A DNA stretch of 64,000 bases, taken from Ralstonia sp. TCR112 (GTDB lineage Bacteria > Pseudomonadota > Gammaproteobacteria > Burkholderiales > Burkholderiaceae). Location: positions 39,902 through 103,901 of the forward strand of contig NZ_VOSS01000044.1 in assembly GCF_007997035.1 (NCBI RefSeq). Direction: 5' to 3'. The notes under the pieces are model-generated. The model was not told where the DNA came from, did not search any database, and was given only the letters and a program-made list of their open reading frames with translations. Position 1 is the first letter of the stretch; each line of letters starts with the position of its first letter. Shown piece by piece: positions 42,852-52,445 of the stretch. The position numbers and the translations under genes are program-made.

Positions 42852-44870
42852 TTAATCCAGCGGTTCCGCGGCTTCGTTTTCCGGGGGTGTCGCGCCCTGC
42901 CCTTGATGGCGCCCATGCTGCAACGCACGCAGAACAAACCGGCCGGGGTCAAGCGCCGGAACCAGGTCCGATTCCAGCGGGAGCGGGCCGCCGTCGATCT
43001 GCGCCGCCAGCACCTCTGCGCCCAGTACCGACCATGTGAGGCCCCGGGAGCCATACGCAAGTGCTGCATACAGCCCGGCAAGGCGAGGCAGTTGGGCATG
43101 TGGACCACGCAGTCGGAAACCGGGCGCCATGGCCGCCGCCTCATCCACCAGTGGGCCTATCAACGGCAACCGATTGGCCGAGACGCAGCGCACGCCGACA
43201 TAGCCATGCAGCGTTGCAGGATTCAGCATCGCAAGCGCGCGCGATTGTTGCGGTTGCAACCGGGCCAGCCGGCCGAGATTGGCCGCGTGATCGGTGACAC
43301 GCTCGGCCAGATCGGATTCCCCCGGCTGGAACGACGAGCCCGTGCGAACCGATCGCGCCCCCGGCTCGGCAGGCAAGAGATAGCCGTCGCCGCAAACCAC
43401 GGCCTTCGGCCACGGGGCACCCGCTTCCAAGCTGGGGATCGGCACATCGGTGAGTTGACCGCGTACGGACTTGAGCGAAGCGGACGTCAGGGGAGCCAGG
43501 CGCGCGGCACCAAGACTATTGGCCAGAACGATGACCGGCGCACTCGCAATCACAGCGCGCTGCGCATCCAGCACCTGCCATTGCTCGCCGTCTTGGCGCA
43601 GCGATTCAACGCGCGTGTTCCAGCGTGCGTCGACTGCGGCACCCGCAGCGGCGAGATTGGCACGGCAAACATCAGGCGGCGCAACCCAGCCGGCTTGCGC
43701 AAACCACCAGCCGCCCTGCGGCACGCCGGCGCCGACGCGTTGCGCGGCCTGCTCTACATTGAGCCAGTCGATGTAATCGGTCGGATAGCCGAGCGTTTGC
43801 ACGATCCGTTGCTGCTCGATAGCGTCATCGGGGTCTTCAGCGAGCTGCAGCACGCCGGTGCGCTGGAAACCGGTGGCGAAGCCGGCGCGATCGAGTGCAT
43901 CCCAGTGGCGGCGTGCAAGGAGGTTGCCTGCGCGCGATAGCCGCGACAGCACGCTGTCGTCGATGGATACATGCGGATGCATGGCCGCTGCACGATGCGC
44001 AGACGTGCCGCGCGCGGGGCCGTCATTTTCGTCGATGACCGTGACGCGCCAGCCACGCGACGCGAGCCGCTCTGCAACAGAGCAGCCCGCCAACCCGGCG
44101 CCGAGCACGATGGCGTGACGCTGGCTCCAGACAGGCGCTTCGGCCGGCCCGCGCCGTGTGCGCCAATGGGTCGGGAACTGCGCGACGGTCATGTCGCGCT
44201 TGCTGCCGAAACCGGGCGCCTTGCGTACCTCGAAACCGGCTTCCTGCAAGCCGCGTCGTACGAATCCTGCGGCGGTGTACGTCGCCAATGTCGCGCCGGC
44301 ACGTGCCACCCGCGCAAGCTGCTTGAACACGCGCGGCTGCCACAGATCGGGGTTCTTGGCCGGGGCGAACCCGTCGAGATAAAACGCGTCGGCAGCGCAC
44401 GACAGTTGCGGCAGCGTCTCCATCGCATCACCGAGCAGCAGCGTGAGCGTGACGCGGCCGCCGTCGAAGGTCAAACGATGCACGCCGGGCACCGGCACGG
44501 GCCATGATTGGCGGAGCATCTCGGCGAGCGGGGCCAGCGCGCCCCTGGCCGGATGCACGACCGACAAGCCCGCGCGATCGAATGGATGCTTCTCGACCGA
44601 GACGAAATCGAGCCGCGCACAACGCTGCGGATCGTCGCGCCATGCGGCCCAGGTGGCGAGGAAATTCAGGCCTTGGCCGAAGCCGGTTTCGACGATGGTG
44701 AAGGCGCGCTTGCCGCGCCATGCGCCCGGCAAGCCGTTGCCGCCCAGGAAAACGTGATGCGCCTGCGCCAGACCACCTTCGGAGCTGTGATAGACGTCGT
44801 CGTACTGCGCGGAGAACGGCGTGCCGTCCGACGTGAGCTGAGGCGTGGCGAGAACAAGGCCGCGTGGCAT
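42852..44870 (-). CDS. mnmC: Bifunctional tRNA wobble-uridine modification enzyme
   Basis: 672 residues. N-terminal methyltransferase (ETGFGQGLNFLATWAAW as SAM site; DAFYLDGFAPAKNPDLW as catalytic loop) and C-terminal FAD oxidoreductase (GAGLAGCSVAERLASRGW as dinucleotide site, about 255). It completes mnm5s2U34 in tRNA. The fusion is the usual form. It lies alone between tig and the siderophore genes. Confidence 0.95.
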   Translation of the reverse strand: MPRGLVLATPQLTSDGTPFSAQYDDVYHSSEGGLAQAHHVFLGGNGLPGAWRGKRAFTIVETGFGQGLNFLATWAAWRDDPQRCARLDFVSVEKHPFDRAGLSVVHPARGALAPLAEMLRQSWPVPVPGVHRLTFDGGRVTLTLLLGDAMETLPQLSCAADAFYLDGFAPAKNPDLWQPRVFKQLARVARAGATLATYTAAGFVRRGLQEAGFEVRKAPGFGSKRDMTVAQFPTHWRTRRGPAEAPVWSQRHAIVLGAGLAGCSVAERLASRGWRVTVIDENDGPARGTSAHRAAAMHPHVSIDDSVLSRLSRAGNLLARRHWDALDRAGFATGFQRTGVLQLAEDPDDAIEQQRIVQTLGYPTDYIDWLNVEQAAQRVGAGVPQGGWWFAQAGWVAPPDVCRANLAAAGAAVDARWNTRVESLRQDGEQWQVLDAQRAVIASAPVIVLANSLGAARLAPLTSASLKSVRGQLTDVPIPSLEAGAPWPKAVVCGDGYLLPAEPGARSVRTGSSFQPGESDLAERVTDHAANLGRLARLQPQQSRALAMLNPATLHGYVGVRCVSANRLPLIGPLVDEAAAMAPGFRLRGPHAQLPRLAGLYAALAYGSRGLTWSVLGAEVLAAQIDGGPLPLESDLVPALDPGRFVLRALQHGRHQGQGATPPENEAAEPLD

Positions 44871-44946
44871 GAAACACCCTGGGAAGAAGCGGCGAATTGT
44901 AACGCCGCCCCTTCCCTGCGCCTTGATCTAAAGCAGCGGCTCTGCG

Positions 44947-46107
44947 TTACACGTCGGCGACGGGCAGCGTGCCCATCACGCGCCGGTACCACGCGTGGAA
45001 GTGCTGCATGCCGTCTTCGAGCGGCGACTGGTACGGCCCGGTTTCCGACACACCGCGCTCCATCAGCGCACGGCGGCCGGCATCCATGCGTTCGCCAATC
45101 TCGTCGTCCTCGATGCAGGTTTCCATATACGCAGCGCGTTGCGCTTCGACGAATTCACGCTCGAACGCGGCGATCTCTTCCGGGTAGTAGAACTCGACCA
45201 CGTTGACGGTGTCTTGCGGCCCTTTCGGATACAGCGTGGAAAGCACGAGCACATGCGGATACAACTCGATCATGTGGGTCGGAAAATACGTCACCCAGAT
45301 CGCGCCAAAGTCGGGCGGTGCGCCGCGGCGATAGTCCAGCAGTCGATCGTGCCACGCGCCGTAGATATCGGAGCCCGGCTGGCTGAGCGCCTCGTTGATG
45401 CCCACGCGCTGCATGCTGTACCAGTCGGCGAACTCCCATTCAAGGTTGTCGCAGGTGACAAAGTGGCCGAGGCCGGGGTGGAACGGCGCGACGTGGTAAT
45501 CCTCCAGATAGACCTCGATGAACGTCTTCCAGTTGTAGTTGCACTGGTGAACTTCTACGTGATCGAGCACGTAGTCACCAAAGTCGAATTCCGGACGCGC
45601 GAACAGCGGCGCCATATCGCGTGCCGGATCGCGCGGGCCTTCGAACAACAGCCCATGGCAGTTGCGAAGCGTGAAGCGCTGCAGGTTCTTGCATGGCGTG
45701 CTGGGAAACTGCGGCGCGCCGATCAGTTCACCGTGGTCTGTGTACGTCCAGCGGTGCAAGGGGCAGACGATATTGCCGCCGGCCGTGCGCAAGTTGCCGG
45801 TGGCATTGGCGGGGCCGCGCACATTGCCCGTTTCACCGCCAAGAATCAGCGCCTGCCGATGCCGGCAGACGTTCGACATCAACTCCACGCCGCCGGCGTT
45901 GCGAACGAGCACGCGGCCGCCGCCTTCCTGTGGGAGGCGGCGCCAATCGCCGGATTCGGGTACGGCTTTTTCGCTGCCCACGTAGCAGGCAGAATGCTTG
46001 AAGATCGTTTCGAGTTCGCACGCGAACAAGGCGTCATCAAAGTACGCGGCGACGGGCAATTGGGTATGCGCTGGCATCACGTGCGCCAGGCGTCCGACAT
46101 CAGTCAT
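44947..46107 (-). CDS. Rieske-type iron-sulfur oxygenase of the siderophore cluster (AlcE-like)
   Basis: 386 residues from ATG 46107 (MTDVGRLAHVMPAHTQ), chosen for GGAGATTCTCCG in front. Rieske cluster ligands: NVCRHRQ and VCPLHRWTY (about 83 and 118). Mononuclear iron site: EVYLEDYHVAPFHPG. In Bordetella the alcaligin operon ends with a Rieske-like AlcE, and the gene content here matches; its chemical step is not established here. Confidence 0.82.
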   Translation of the reverse strand: MTDVGRLAHVMPAHTQLPVAAYFDDALFACELETIFKHSACYVGSEKAVPESGDWRRLPQEGGGRVLVRNAGGVELMSNVCRHRQALILGGETGNVRGPANATGNLRTAGGNIVCPLHRWTYTDHGELIGAPQFPSTPCKNLQRFTLRNCHGLLFEGPRDPARDMAPLFARPEFDFGDYVLDHVEVHQCNYNWKTFIEVYLEDYHVAPFHPGLGHFVTCDNLEWEFADWYSMQRVGINEALSQPGSDIYGAWHDRLLDYRRGAPPDFGAIWVTYFPTHMIELYPHVLVLSTLYPKGPQDTVNVVEFYYPEEIAAFEREFVEAQRAAYMETCIEDDEIGERMDAGRRALMERGVSETGPYQSPLEDGMQHFHAWYRRVMGTLPVADV

Positions 46108-46204
46108 CGGAGAATCTCCAACACGGTGTGGCGGGCGGTTTGGCATTGGGCCAAACCACATGCGCCCCATCAGGTATCGGGGGAATGTGCTCGCGCGGGG
46201 ACGT

Positions 46205-47017
46205 TCAGCCCGCTTCCGCCACCAAGCGGGCGATGCGGGCGTCCAGCGAGAGCTTCGGACACGTGCTGCACTTCTCTCCGTCGTGACGGCGGAAATGGTG
46301 ACAGCAGACCTTGCGGTCGAGGGCGAGTGCGGGCGTGCCGTCTCGGGCGCGGTAGGCAAAGAAGCCGCATCCGCCGGAGATGCCAAGATGCGCGAGCCAG
46401 TCTTCCCCGGCTGCTACCAAGTCCGCATCGGACAACGGCACATGCGGACGCACGGCCATGAGGGCGCCAAGCACGCACTCGGCTTGCAGCCGATCGGCAG
46501 CGCGATCGTGTAACGACACCATGGGTTTCAACGCACGACGCATCGCCGCGCAGAACGCGCGCAGTTCAGTGGCGGCGACCTCCCTGCGCGCCGCGAACGT
46601 TCCCTCGACCGGCACATGTGCGGGCAAACGCAGGCCGCTCGGAAAACCGTTCTTCACCGGCTGCGCAAGACCTGACAGCTTGGGCACCGGCGCATCCAGA
46701 TGGACTGCAATCACGCAGAGATAGATCGGCTGCCAGATCGCCAGGCCCCAGCACCGCAGGGCGAGGTAATGGGCGCCAGCTTCCGGATAGGCACGCGCCC
46801 AGTGGTCGCACAGGGCGCGCAACGCATCGTCGTCTCCGAGACGCAGCGCGCCCGCCGGTGCCGCGCCGCCCTGCTCACCGCGCAGGCTGGGCAGGACGCG
46901 CTGCGCCGCCGCCCATACGCGTGCGAGATCCGGCACAGACGATGGCCGCCAGGCTACCGCCGTGGCGAAGCCCGGCCCGCTGGCGTCTTCAACGAAGGCG
47001 CGCATGCCGTCCGTCAT
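46205..47017 (-). CDS. FhuF-like ferric-siderophore reductase
   Basis: 270 residues. The C-terminus has VCCHHFRRHDGEKCSTCP, the CC-x10-C-x2-C pattern that binds a 2Fe-2S cluster in FhuF. It starts in an ATGA overlap with the synthetase gene. The likely role is to release iron from the imported siderophore by reduction in the cytoplasm. The position corresponds to alcD. Confidence 0.83.
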   Translation of the reverse strand: MTDGMRAFVEDASGPGFATAVAWRPSSVPDLARVWAAAQRVLPSLRGEQGGAAPAGALRLGDDDALRALCDHWARAYPEAGAHYLALRCWGLAIWQPIYLCVIAVHLDAPVPKLSGLAQPVKNGFPSGLRLPAHVPVEGTFAARREVAATELRAFCAAMRRALKPMVSLHDRAADRLQAECVLGALMAVRPHVPLSDADLVAAGEDWLAHLGISGGCGFFAYRARDGTPALALDRKVCCHHFRRHDGEKCSTCPKLSLDARIARLVAEAG

Positions 47018-48900
47018 GCAGCCGCTTCCGCTGCTTCAGCCGGCGCGACCGAACGGCCCTGCGCAGCACGGCGGAACTTGGCGATCGGGTTGACCAGGTT
47101 GCCGGCCATCTTCAGGCTCGATGCCGGGTCGGCCAGGTTCACCATCTGCACGTTGTTGCCCAGCTGCAGGCGGTTCAGGCACGAATGCAGAAACTCGGGC
47201 ACGAACATGTCGTAGTGCGCGTACTTGGCGGAGCGTTCGGGGTGCGCGTCCTGGTAGTCATACACGCAATCCGCGACCGCCCCCCAGAACTCGTCTTCTG
47301 TGCAGCAGCCGTTTTCCACCAGCACGTGATTGATGTGACGCAACACACCATCGAACACGTCGATGAAGATGCCGAGCAGTTTGAAGTTGTCCGGCACCTC
47401 CACGGCCAGGCGTTGCACGCGTTCAGGCAGCCATTCGCGTGCCTTGATTTCCAGGATGGCGGATTCCTCGGCAATGTCTTTCATGATGGCGCGCACGGGC
47501 ACGTGGTTGTCGATCACGAGGATGAGGTTTTCGCCATGCGGCATGAAGCTCAGGTCGTGTGCGTAGAAGCAATGCAGCAGCGGCGTGAGATACGCCTGCA
47601 GGTATCGGCGCACCCAGGCCAGTGCCGGCAGGCCGGAGCGCCGAATCAGTTCCGGCATCAGCGCAACGCCGTCCTTGTCGACATGCAGCAAAGCGGCCAT
47701 CGTCATCAGGCGTTCCCCCGGTTGCAGCAGTTGCAGCGGGTTCTCGCGCCACAGCGCCGAGAACATCTTCTTGTACGGCGTATCTACGGGAATCGCCGCC
47801 TCGTAATAGAAGTTACGGAAGCCGATGGCTGCCACTTCCTGCAGGATCGTGAAGCCGTTCTCGCGCAGGAAGGCATCGCCCGACACCAGCGCCTTGATGA
47901 ATTCGTTGATGGCGGGCGTGCCTGACATGTAGTACGGCGACAGCCCGCGCATGAACCCCATGTTCAGGATCGACAGCGAGGTCTTCACATAGCGCTTGGT
48001 GCGATCGCTCGTGTTGAAGAACGTCCGGATGGATTGCTGCGCGATGTAGTGATCCGCGCTGTAGTCGAGGCAGATGATCTTGCGCTGTGCCACGTAGCCC
48101 GCGAACGCGATGGACAGCTTGTTGAACCACTGCCACGGGTGCGCCGGCATGAAGTGATAGTCAGCCGGGTCGACGCCCTTCGCAGCCACCTGGCGGGTGA
48201 ATTCGTCGACCGTGTCCTGGCCCAGCTCTTCGGCCAGCAGCTGCGCGTAGTCGAGCGTGGACAGCGTCGACGGTGTGGCGTGGTCCTTGTGCACAGCCAG
48301 CCAGATTACGCGGATGTCGGAGCCGGCCTCCGGCGCATAGGCCTGGTAGTCGACGGCGTTGAAGCCGAGGCGTCCGTTGTTGGCGACAAAGCCCGGGTGC
48401 CCTTCCATCATTGCGACCTCGATGGTCTGGAAGTCGGTGGCGTCGGCCAGTTGTGCGCTGCTTGGGGCGTCGGCCTTCATGCGCTTGTAGGCGCTGCCGA
48501 AGAGCGTGCTGCTGATTTCGTCAAGGTAGATGGGCAGCAGGTCGTCGCGGATGCCAAGGCGCTGGCGGCATTCGATGATGAACTGCAGCGCATCCAACGG
48601 TTGCTCAGCGCCATCGACCAGGCGGCGAATCGACTCCGGCCGGATAAACCAATGGCGCAGCGCCAACCCCCGGGCCTCAAACTGGTAGCAGACCTTGCCG
48701 TCGTCGGAAAACACTTGATACAGCGCGAAGCCGTTGGCCGCATCTTTCACGTGTTCGGGTTCGAGGATGATCTCGTGCGCATATTCGGCAATGGCTTTGC
48801 GCAGCAGCAGCCGATTGGCTTGTGCCCACACTTCGGGCGTGAGGTGAGCGGCGGCCTGTGCCGGGTGTTGGGAGAGCTGGTTCTGGAGCGTCACGTTCAT
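47014..48900 (-). CDS. alcC: IucA/IucC-family siderophore synthetase (AlcC-like)
   Basis: 628 residues. NIS synthetase motifs: MMEGHPGFVANNGRLGF (variant of the usual HP-x-x-K pattern), PAHPWQWFN, QQSIRTF, KTSLSILNMG, and FMPHGENLILV near 450. The family uses ATP to join carboxylates to amines or hydroxamates; AlcC macrocyclises two hydroxy-succinyl-diamine units. The neighbourhood of N-hydroxylase and acyltransferase fits alcaligin-type chemistry. Confidence 0.88.
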   Translation of the reverse strand: MNVTLQNQLSQHPAQAAAHLTPEVWAQANRLLLRKAIAEYAHEIILEPEHVKDAANGFALYQVFSDDGKVCYQFEARGLALRHWFIRPESIRRLVDGAEQPLDALQFIIECRQRLGIRDDLLPIYLDEISSTLFGSAYKRMKADAPSSAQLADATDFQTIEVAMMEGHPGFVANNGRLGFNAVDYQAYAPEAGSDIRVIWLAVHKDHATPSTLSTLDYAQLLAEELGQDTVDEFTRQVAAKGVDPADYHFMPAHPWQWFNKLSIAFAGYVAQRKIICLDYSADHYIAQQSIRTFFNTSDRTKRYVKTSLSILNMGFMRGLSPYYMSGTPAINEFIKALVSGDAFLRENGFTILQEVAAIGFRNFYYEAAIPVDTPYKKMFSALWRENPLQLLQPGERLMTMAALLHVDKDGVALMPELIRRSGLPALAWVRRYLQAYLTPLLHCFYAHDLSFMPHGENLILVIDNHVPVRAIMKDIAEESAILEIKAREWLPERVQRLAVEVPDNFKLLGIFIDVFDGVLRHINHVLVENGCCTEDEFWGAVADCVYDYQDAHPERSAKYAHYDMFVPEFLHSCLNRLQLGNNVQMVNLADPASSLKMAGNLVNPIAKFRRAAQGRSVAPAEAAEAAA

Positions 48901-48918
48901 GGCGAATCCTTTCGTTGA

Positions 48919-49533
48919 TTAAGCGGTGGCGGTGATAGCGGCGGTGGCGGCGATAGCGCGTTCAAAATCTCGCCGGGTGCAAAAGGCGAGGCTGGCGATC
49001 TTTTCGGTAAAGGCGACGTTACGGCCGTAGACGAAACCGGCGGCGCGGTTGATGGCGTGAATGCGTTCGTTGTTGGCGTCGGGCTCGACCACGATGCGTG
49101 CCGCCCCGAGGTGTTCGAACATGAAACGCATCAACGCGAAGAACACCTCGCGCGTGTAGCCGGGCACGCGCACATCCGATGGGCCGATGAAGATGTGCAT
49201 GCCCAAGTCGCCAGGCTGCACGTCGTAGAACGCACGGATGCGATCGTGCGCGGGGTCGTAGCACTCGGCCAGGAAAACCGGGCGCCCCGCTTTCCAGACG
49301 AGATAGGCAGTGGCATGCCCGGAATCCATCAGCTCTTGATAGATCTGGCCGATCTCGGCTTCGGTCTTGTCGCGCATCAACCAGAACGATGCACGCTCCG
49401 GCTGGAACCAGCGGTGCAGCGTCGGGATGTCTTCCGGAATGCGCAGCAGACGGAAGGTGTAGCCGTCGGCATCCGTGTGCGGTGCACGGCTGGCGTCGGC
49501 GCGCCGATGAATGGCATGCAGGTCAATTGGCAT
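48919..49533 (-). CDS. alcB: Siderophore N-acyltransferase (AlcB-like)
   Basis: 204 residues. MRDKTEAEIGQIYQELMDSG, FLAECYDPAHDRI, HIFIGPSDVRVPGYTREVF and EPDANNERIHAINRAAGF are GNAT features seen in IucB/AlcB-type hydroxylamine acyltransferases. It would acylate the N-hydroxylated diamine, with succinyl-CoA if alcaligin is made. It overlaps the MFS gene by 11 bases. Confidence 0.85.
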   Translation of the reverse strand: MPIDLHAIHRRADASRAPHTDADGYTFRLLRIPEDIPTLHRWFQPERASFWLMRDKTEAEIGQIYQELMDSGHATAYLVWKAGRPVFLAECYDPAHDRIRAFYDVQPGDLGMHIFIGPSDVRVPGYTREVFFALMRFMFEHLGAARIVVEPDANNERIHAINRAAGFVYGRNVAFTEKIASLAFCTRRDFERAIAATAAITATA

Positions 49534-50743
49534 GAGCGGGCGCCTCCAGGTTGACGGGTTCGCCTGCGTGCGTGGCGCTCGGCACGTTCAGGATCAGCCG
49601 GTCGAGCAGCGCCGTCAGCGCAAAACCGCCCGCAGCCAACAGGAACGGCACGTGCAATCCGTAGCGATTGACGATCGCCCCGGCCGCAAACGAAGACAGC
49701 AGCACACCCAGGTTCTGGAAGAAATTGGTGATGCTGTAGTCGTGCGCATAGCGCTGTGGAGTGGAAAGCCGGAACAGGTTGACATCCAGCTTCACGATGA
49801 TCTGGAACAACGCCCAGCCATACAGCACGCGCCCGATGACGATCAGCACAGGGTTGGGTGCAGCCTGCAGCAGCAGCCCGGCAGCGCCCAGCAGCAGATT
49901 GCCCAGCGTGTGGTCCGGCAACTTGCCACCGCGCGCGCGGATACGGGCATGCAAGCGCAGCGCAAGGATGGCCATGGCACCCGGTATCGCGAAGACCATG
50001 CCTGAAACGAACTCGCTGTCGTGGCCTGACACCTGCTGCCAATACACGGCAAAGAACGAGCGGATCAGGTATGCGCTGAAATCGAACACCAGCATCACGA
50101 GCGCGAGACGCAGGATCGGCAGACGATCACGCCAGCTCGTGCGCGGCGCCTCCGCGGCCGCGGCTTCTGCGTGCTCGCCCGAATTGACGCGCACGATCTT
50201 CCCGCTGCGGATCAGATACAGGCACACAGCCATCTGGAAGAAATCGCCCGCTGCCATGGCGACGATGCTGGCGCGCGGCCCCCAGGTCTGCAGCACGAAG
50301 CCGCCCACCACGGCACCGAAGATGGCGCCAAAGTGCACCACCACCGAGAGGATGCCCACCGTGGCGGCGTGCTGCTCTTTGGGCGTGAGCCGCATCATGT
50401 ACGGATACATCAGCAGATAGCTGCTCTTGCACATGAACATCAGCATCGACAGCACCCAGTACGTCACCACGTCCGGCGCCCAGTCGCTCAGCAGGCTGAA
50501 GGTGCCCGCCGCAAACTGCGTGTAGACCAGCAGGTGCAGCGGTTCCACGCGCTTGGCTACGCGCGCCCAGACCGGCAACGTGCACATCACCGCGATGGAG
50601 ATCGCCGCGACGTATGCGCCCACATGGACGGGGCTATCGAGCCCATAACGCGAAGCAAAGAACTGCGGATAGAACGGAATCAGGATGGCATCGCTGATGA
50701 CGGCAAAAGTCGTCATCAGGATGATGTACATACGCAACGTCAT
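49523..50743 (-). CDS. MFS siderophore exporter (AlcS-like)
   Basis: 406 residues with about twelve hydrophobic helices (MYIILMTTFAVISDAILIPF start) and the family loop RVAKRVEPLHLLV after helix 2. It lies between the hydroxylase and acyltransferase genes with overlaps on both sides, so it most likely exports the siderophore. Confidence 0.82.
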   Translation of the reverse strand: MTLRMYIILMTTFAVISDAILIPFYPQFFASRYGLDSPVHVGAYVAAISIAVMCTLPVWARVAKRVEPLHLLVYTQFAAGTFSLLSDWAPDVVTYWVLSMLMFMCKSSYLLMYPYMMRLTPKEQHAATVGILSVVVHFGAIFGAVVGGFVLQTWGPRASIVAMAAGDFFQMAVCLYLIRSGKIVRVNSGEHAEAAAAEAPRTSWRDRLPILRLALVMLVFDFSAYLIRSFFAVYWQQVSGHDSEFVSGMVFAIPGAMAILALRLHARIRARGGKLPDHTLGNLLLGAAGLLLQAAPNPVLIVIGRVLYGWALFQIIVKLDVNLFRLSTPQRYAHDYSITNFFQNLGVLLSSFAAGAIVNRYGLHVPFLLAAGGFALTALLDRLILNVPSATHAGEPVNLEAPAHAN

Positions 50744-52131
50744 GCGGCCACCCCGGCGGTCTCTTCCGCCATTTCCGGCACGCGGTCCCTGGTTGCTTCC
50801 TTGGCTGACTCCCTGGCCGCCAGCGGAATGAAATCGGGCGTGGACGGGACCGCAAAATCCTGGATCGCAATACGCCGCTCGATCTTGTAGTGCTCCACTC
50901 CGGTCAGCTCGCGGATGATGCAGGAGTTGCGGTAGCAGCTCATCCCGAGGTCGGGATTGGTCAAGCCGTGCGTGTGCAGGCCGGCGTTCTGCACGTAGAC
51001 CTCATTGCCATTGAAATCGGCCGCGTAGTTGCGCGAAAGCTGATAGCGACCCTTGGCGTCCCAGCGCAGGCGGTGGCGGATGCCATCGATAAACGCGGGG
51101 ATGTTCTGCTCATAGCCCGTGGCAAGCACGAGCGCCTCCGTGCGATGTGCATAGCGCGCGCCGCTGTCGAGCTGCTGAAACTCGATCTCGTAGGTGCCGG
51201 TAACGGCATCGTGCCGGCAGGCCTGCAACTCGCAGTTGGTGATCAGGTGCGTGCGCAGCGCGCCCGTCTTGCGCTTATCGTCGAGCAGATCGTAGATCTG
51301 ATTGATCAGGCTCGCGTTGACGCCCTTGTAGAGGCTGTCCTGCTTGCGGAGGATGCTTTCCTTGCGGCCATCCGGCAGGTTGAAGAAGTAATCGATGTAG
51401 TCCGGAGAGATCATCTCCAGCGTCAGCTTGGTGTTCTCCATCTGGAAGAAGCGCGGCGAACGCGTGATCCAGACGAGGCTGTAATCGTGCTTGTCGCTCT
51501 CCTTGAGCAGGTCGTAATAGACCTCCGCCGCGCTTTGCCCGCTGCCGACAATGGTGATGGAGCGTTTTTCGCGCAGCGCGTCCCGCACGTCGATGTAGTC
51601 GGCGGTGTGCAGGTAGCGATGCCCATCGCGCGGCACGCATGCGGGAAACGACGGTGATGACCCGACGCCCAGCACCAGCTTGCGTGCGCGCAGCACGAAC
51701 GGTTCTCGCTCCGCGCCGCGAAAGCCTGTGACGACATAGCAACCGCGTTGGGCGTCATAGGCCAGCGCATCCACGTCATGGTGGAAATGCACGCTGCTCA
51801 GTTGCGCGATGACCCATTTGCAGTAGCGGTTGTATTCCGCGCGGCTCAGATAGAAGTTCTCGCGGATGTAGTACGAATAGATCTTGCCTTCCTGCTTGCA
51901 GTAGTTCAGGAAGCTGAAGCGGCTTTGCGGATCGGCCAGGCTTACCAGGTCGGCGAGGAATGGATTCTGCAATGTGGTGTTATCAATCAGCATGCCAGGA
52001 TGCCAATTGAATTCCTCGGCGCGCTCCAAAAATAGGCCGTTCAGACTTTCAATCGGCTCCGCCAGACATGCCAGGCTTAAATTGAATGGCCCTAAACCAA
52101 TTGCAATAAAATCATATACATCGGACTTCAT
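50740..52131 (-). CDS. alcA: FAD-dependent diamine/amino-acid N-monooxygenase (AlcA-like)
   Basis: 463 residues from ATG 52131 (MKSDVYDFIAIGLGPFNLSL), with AGGAGG nine bases in front; a longer frame to 52218 is not preferred. FAD site GLGPFNLS near 14, substrate-side WHPGMLIDNTTLQNPFLADL, NADPH site VGSGQSAAEVYYDLL, and the late ATGYEQ. This is the first step of hydroxamate siderophores, N-hydroxylating putrescine, ornithine or lysine; the neighbours favour putrescine. Confidence 0.9.
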   Translation of the reverse strand: MKSDVYDFIAIGLGPFNLSLACLAEPIESLNGLFLERAEEFNWHPGMLIDNTTLQNPFLADLVSLADPQSRFSFLNYCKQEGKIYSYYIRENFYLSRAEYNRYCKWVIAQLSSVHFHHDVDALAYDAQRGCYVVTGFRGAEREPFVLRARKLVLGVGSSPSFPACVPRDGHRYLHTADYIDVRDALREKRSITIVGSGQSAAEVYYDLLKESDKHDYSLVWITRSPRFFQMENTKLTLEMISPDYIDYFFNLPDGRKESILRKQDSLYKGVNASLINQIYDLLDDKRKTGALRTHLITNCELQACRHDAVTGTYEIEFQQLDSGARYAHRTEALVLATGYEQNIPAFIDGIRHRLRWDAKGRYQLSRNYAADFNGNEVYVQNAGLHTHGLTNPDLGMSCYRNSCIIRELTGVEHYKIERRIAIQDFAVPSTPDFIPLAARESAKEATRDRVPEMAEETAGVAA

Positions 52132-52445
52132 CACGCTTGAACCTCCTGATTTGCAAAGGCTGCATTTACCAAACGACAGCACCAGGAACGTGGCCGGGCT
52201 AGCGCGGCGAACGCGCACGCTCTCCGTCGGCCGGCGGCTTGAGGCCGCGCCTAGGCTGGGTGAATTCAGGTGGGGTTTTGATCACAGCCGATGCGTGCCG
52301 GCTGCTGAATGATCATGAATATCGCAAGCGCGATATCGGGAACAGATTCGAAATGCCCGGCGACGGAATGAAAACAAATCGCCGGGCAACAATCTAAGTC
52401 ACAATACTACACAGAAAATGGAATGCTTGTGTGAAGAAAATGTAA
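52132..52445. promoter_or_regulatory. Promoter gap of the siderophore synthesis operon
   Basis: 314 bases. GCCCGGCGA/TCGCCGGGC (52357-52389) forms a strong hairpin about 60 bases after the receptor stop and may terminate the receptor message. The AT-rich part (52380-52445) has no clear Fur box. Promoter motifs for the hydroxylase operon are not obvious. Confidence 0.4.

Noticed and set aside
46136..46157. Hairpin GGTTTGGC/GCCAAACC between the FhuF-like and Rieske genes as terminator
   Set aside because: No U-run follows in the direction of transcription; it may only be an RNA-stability hairpin.
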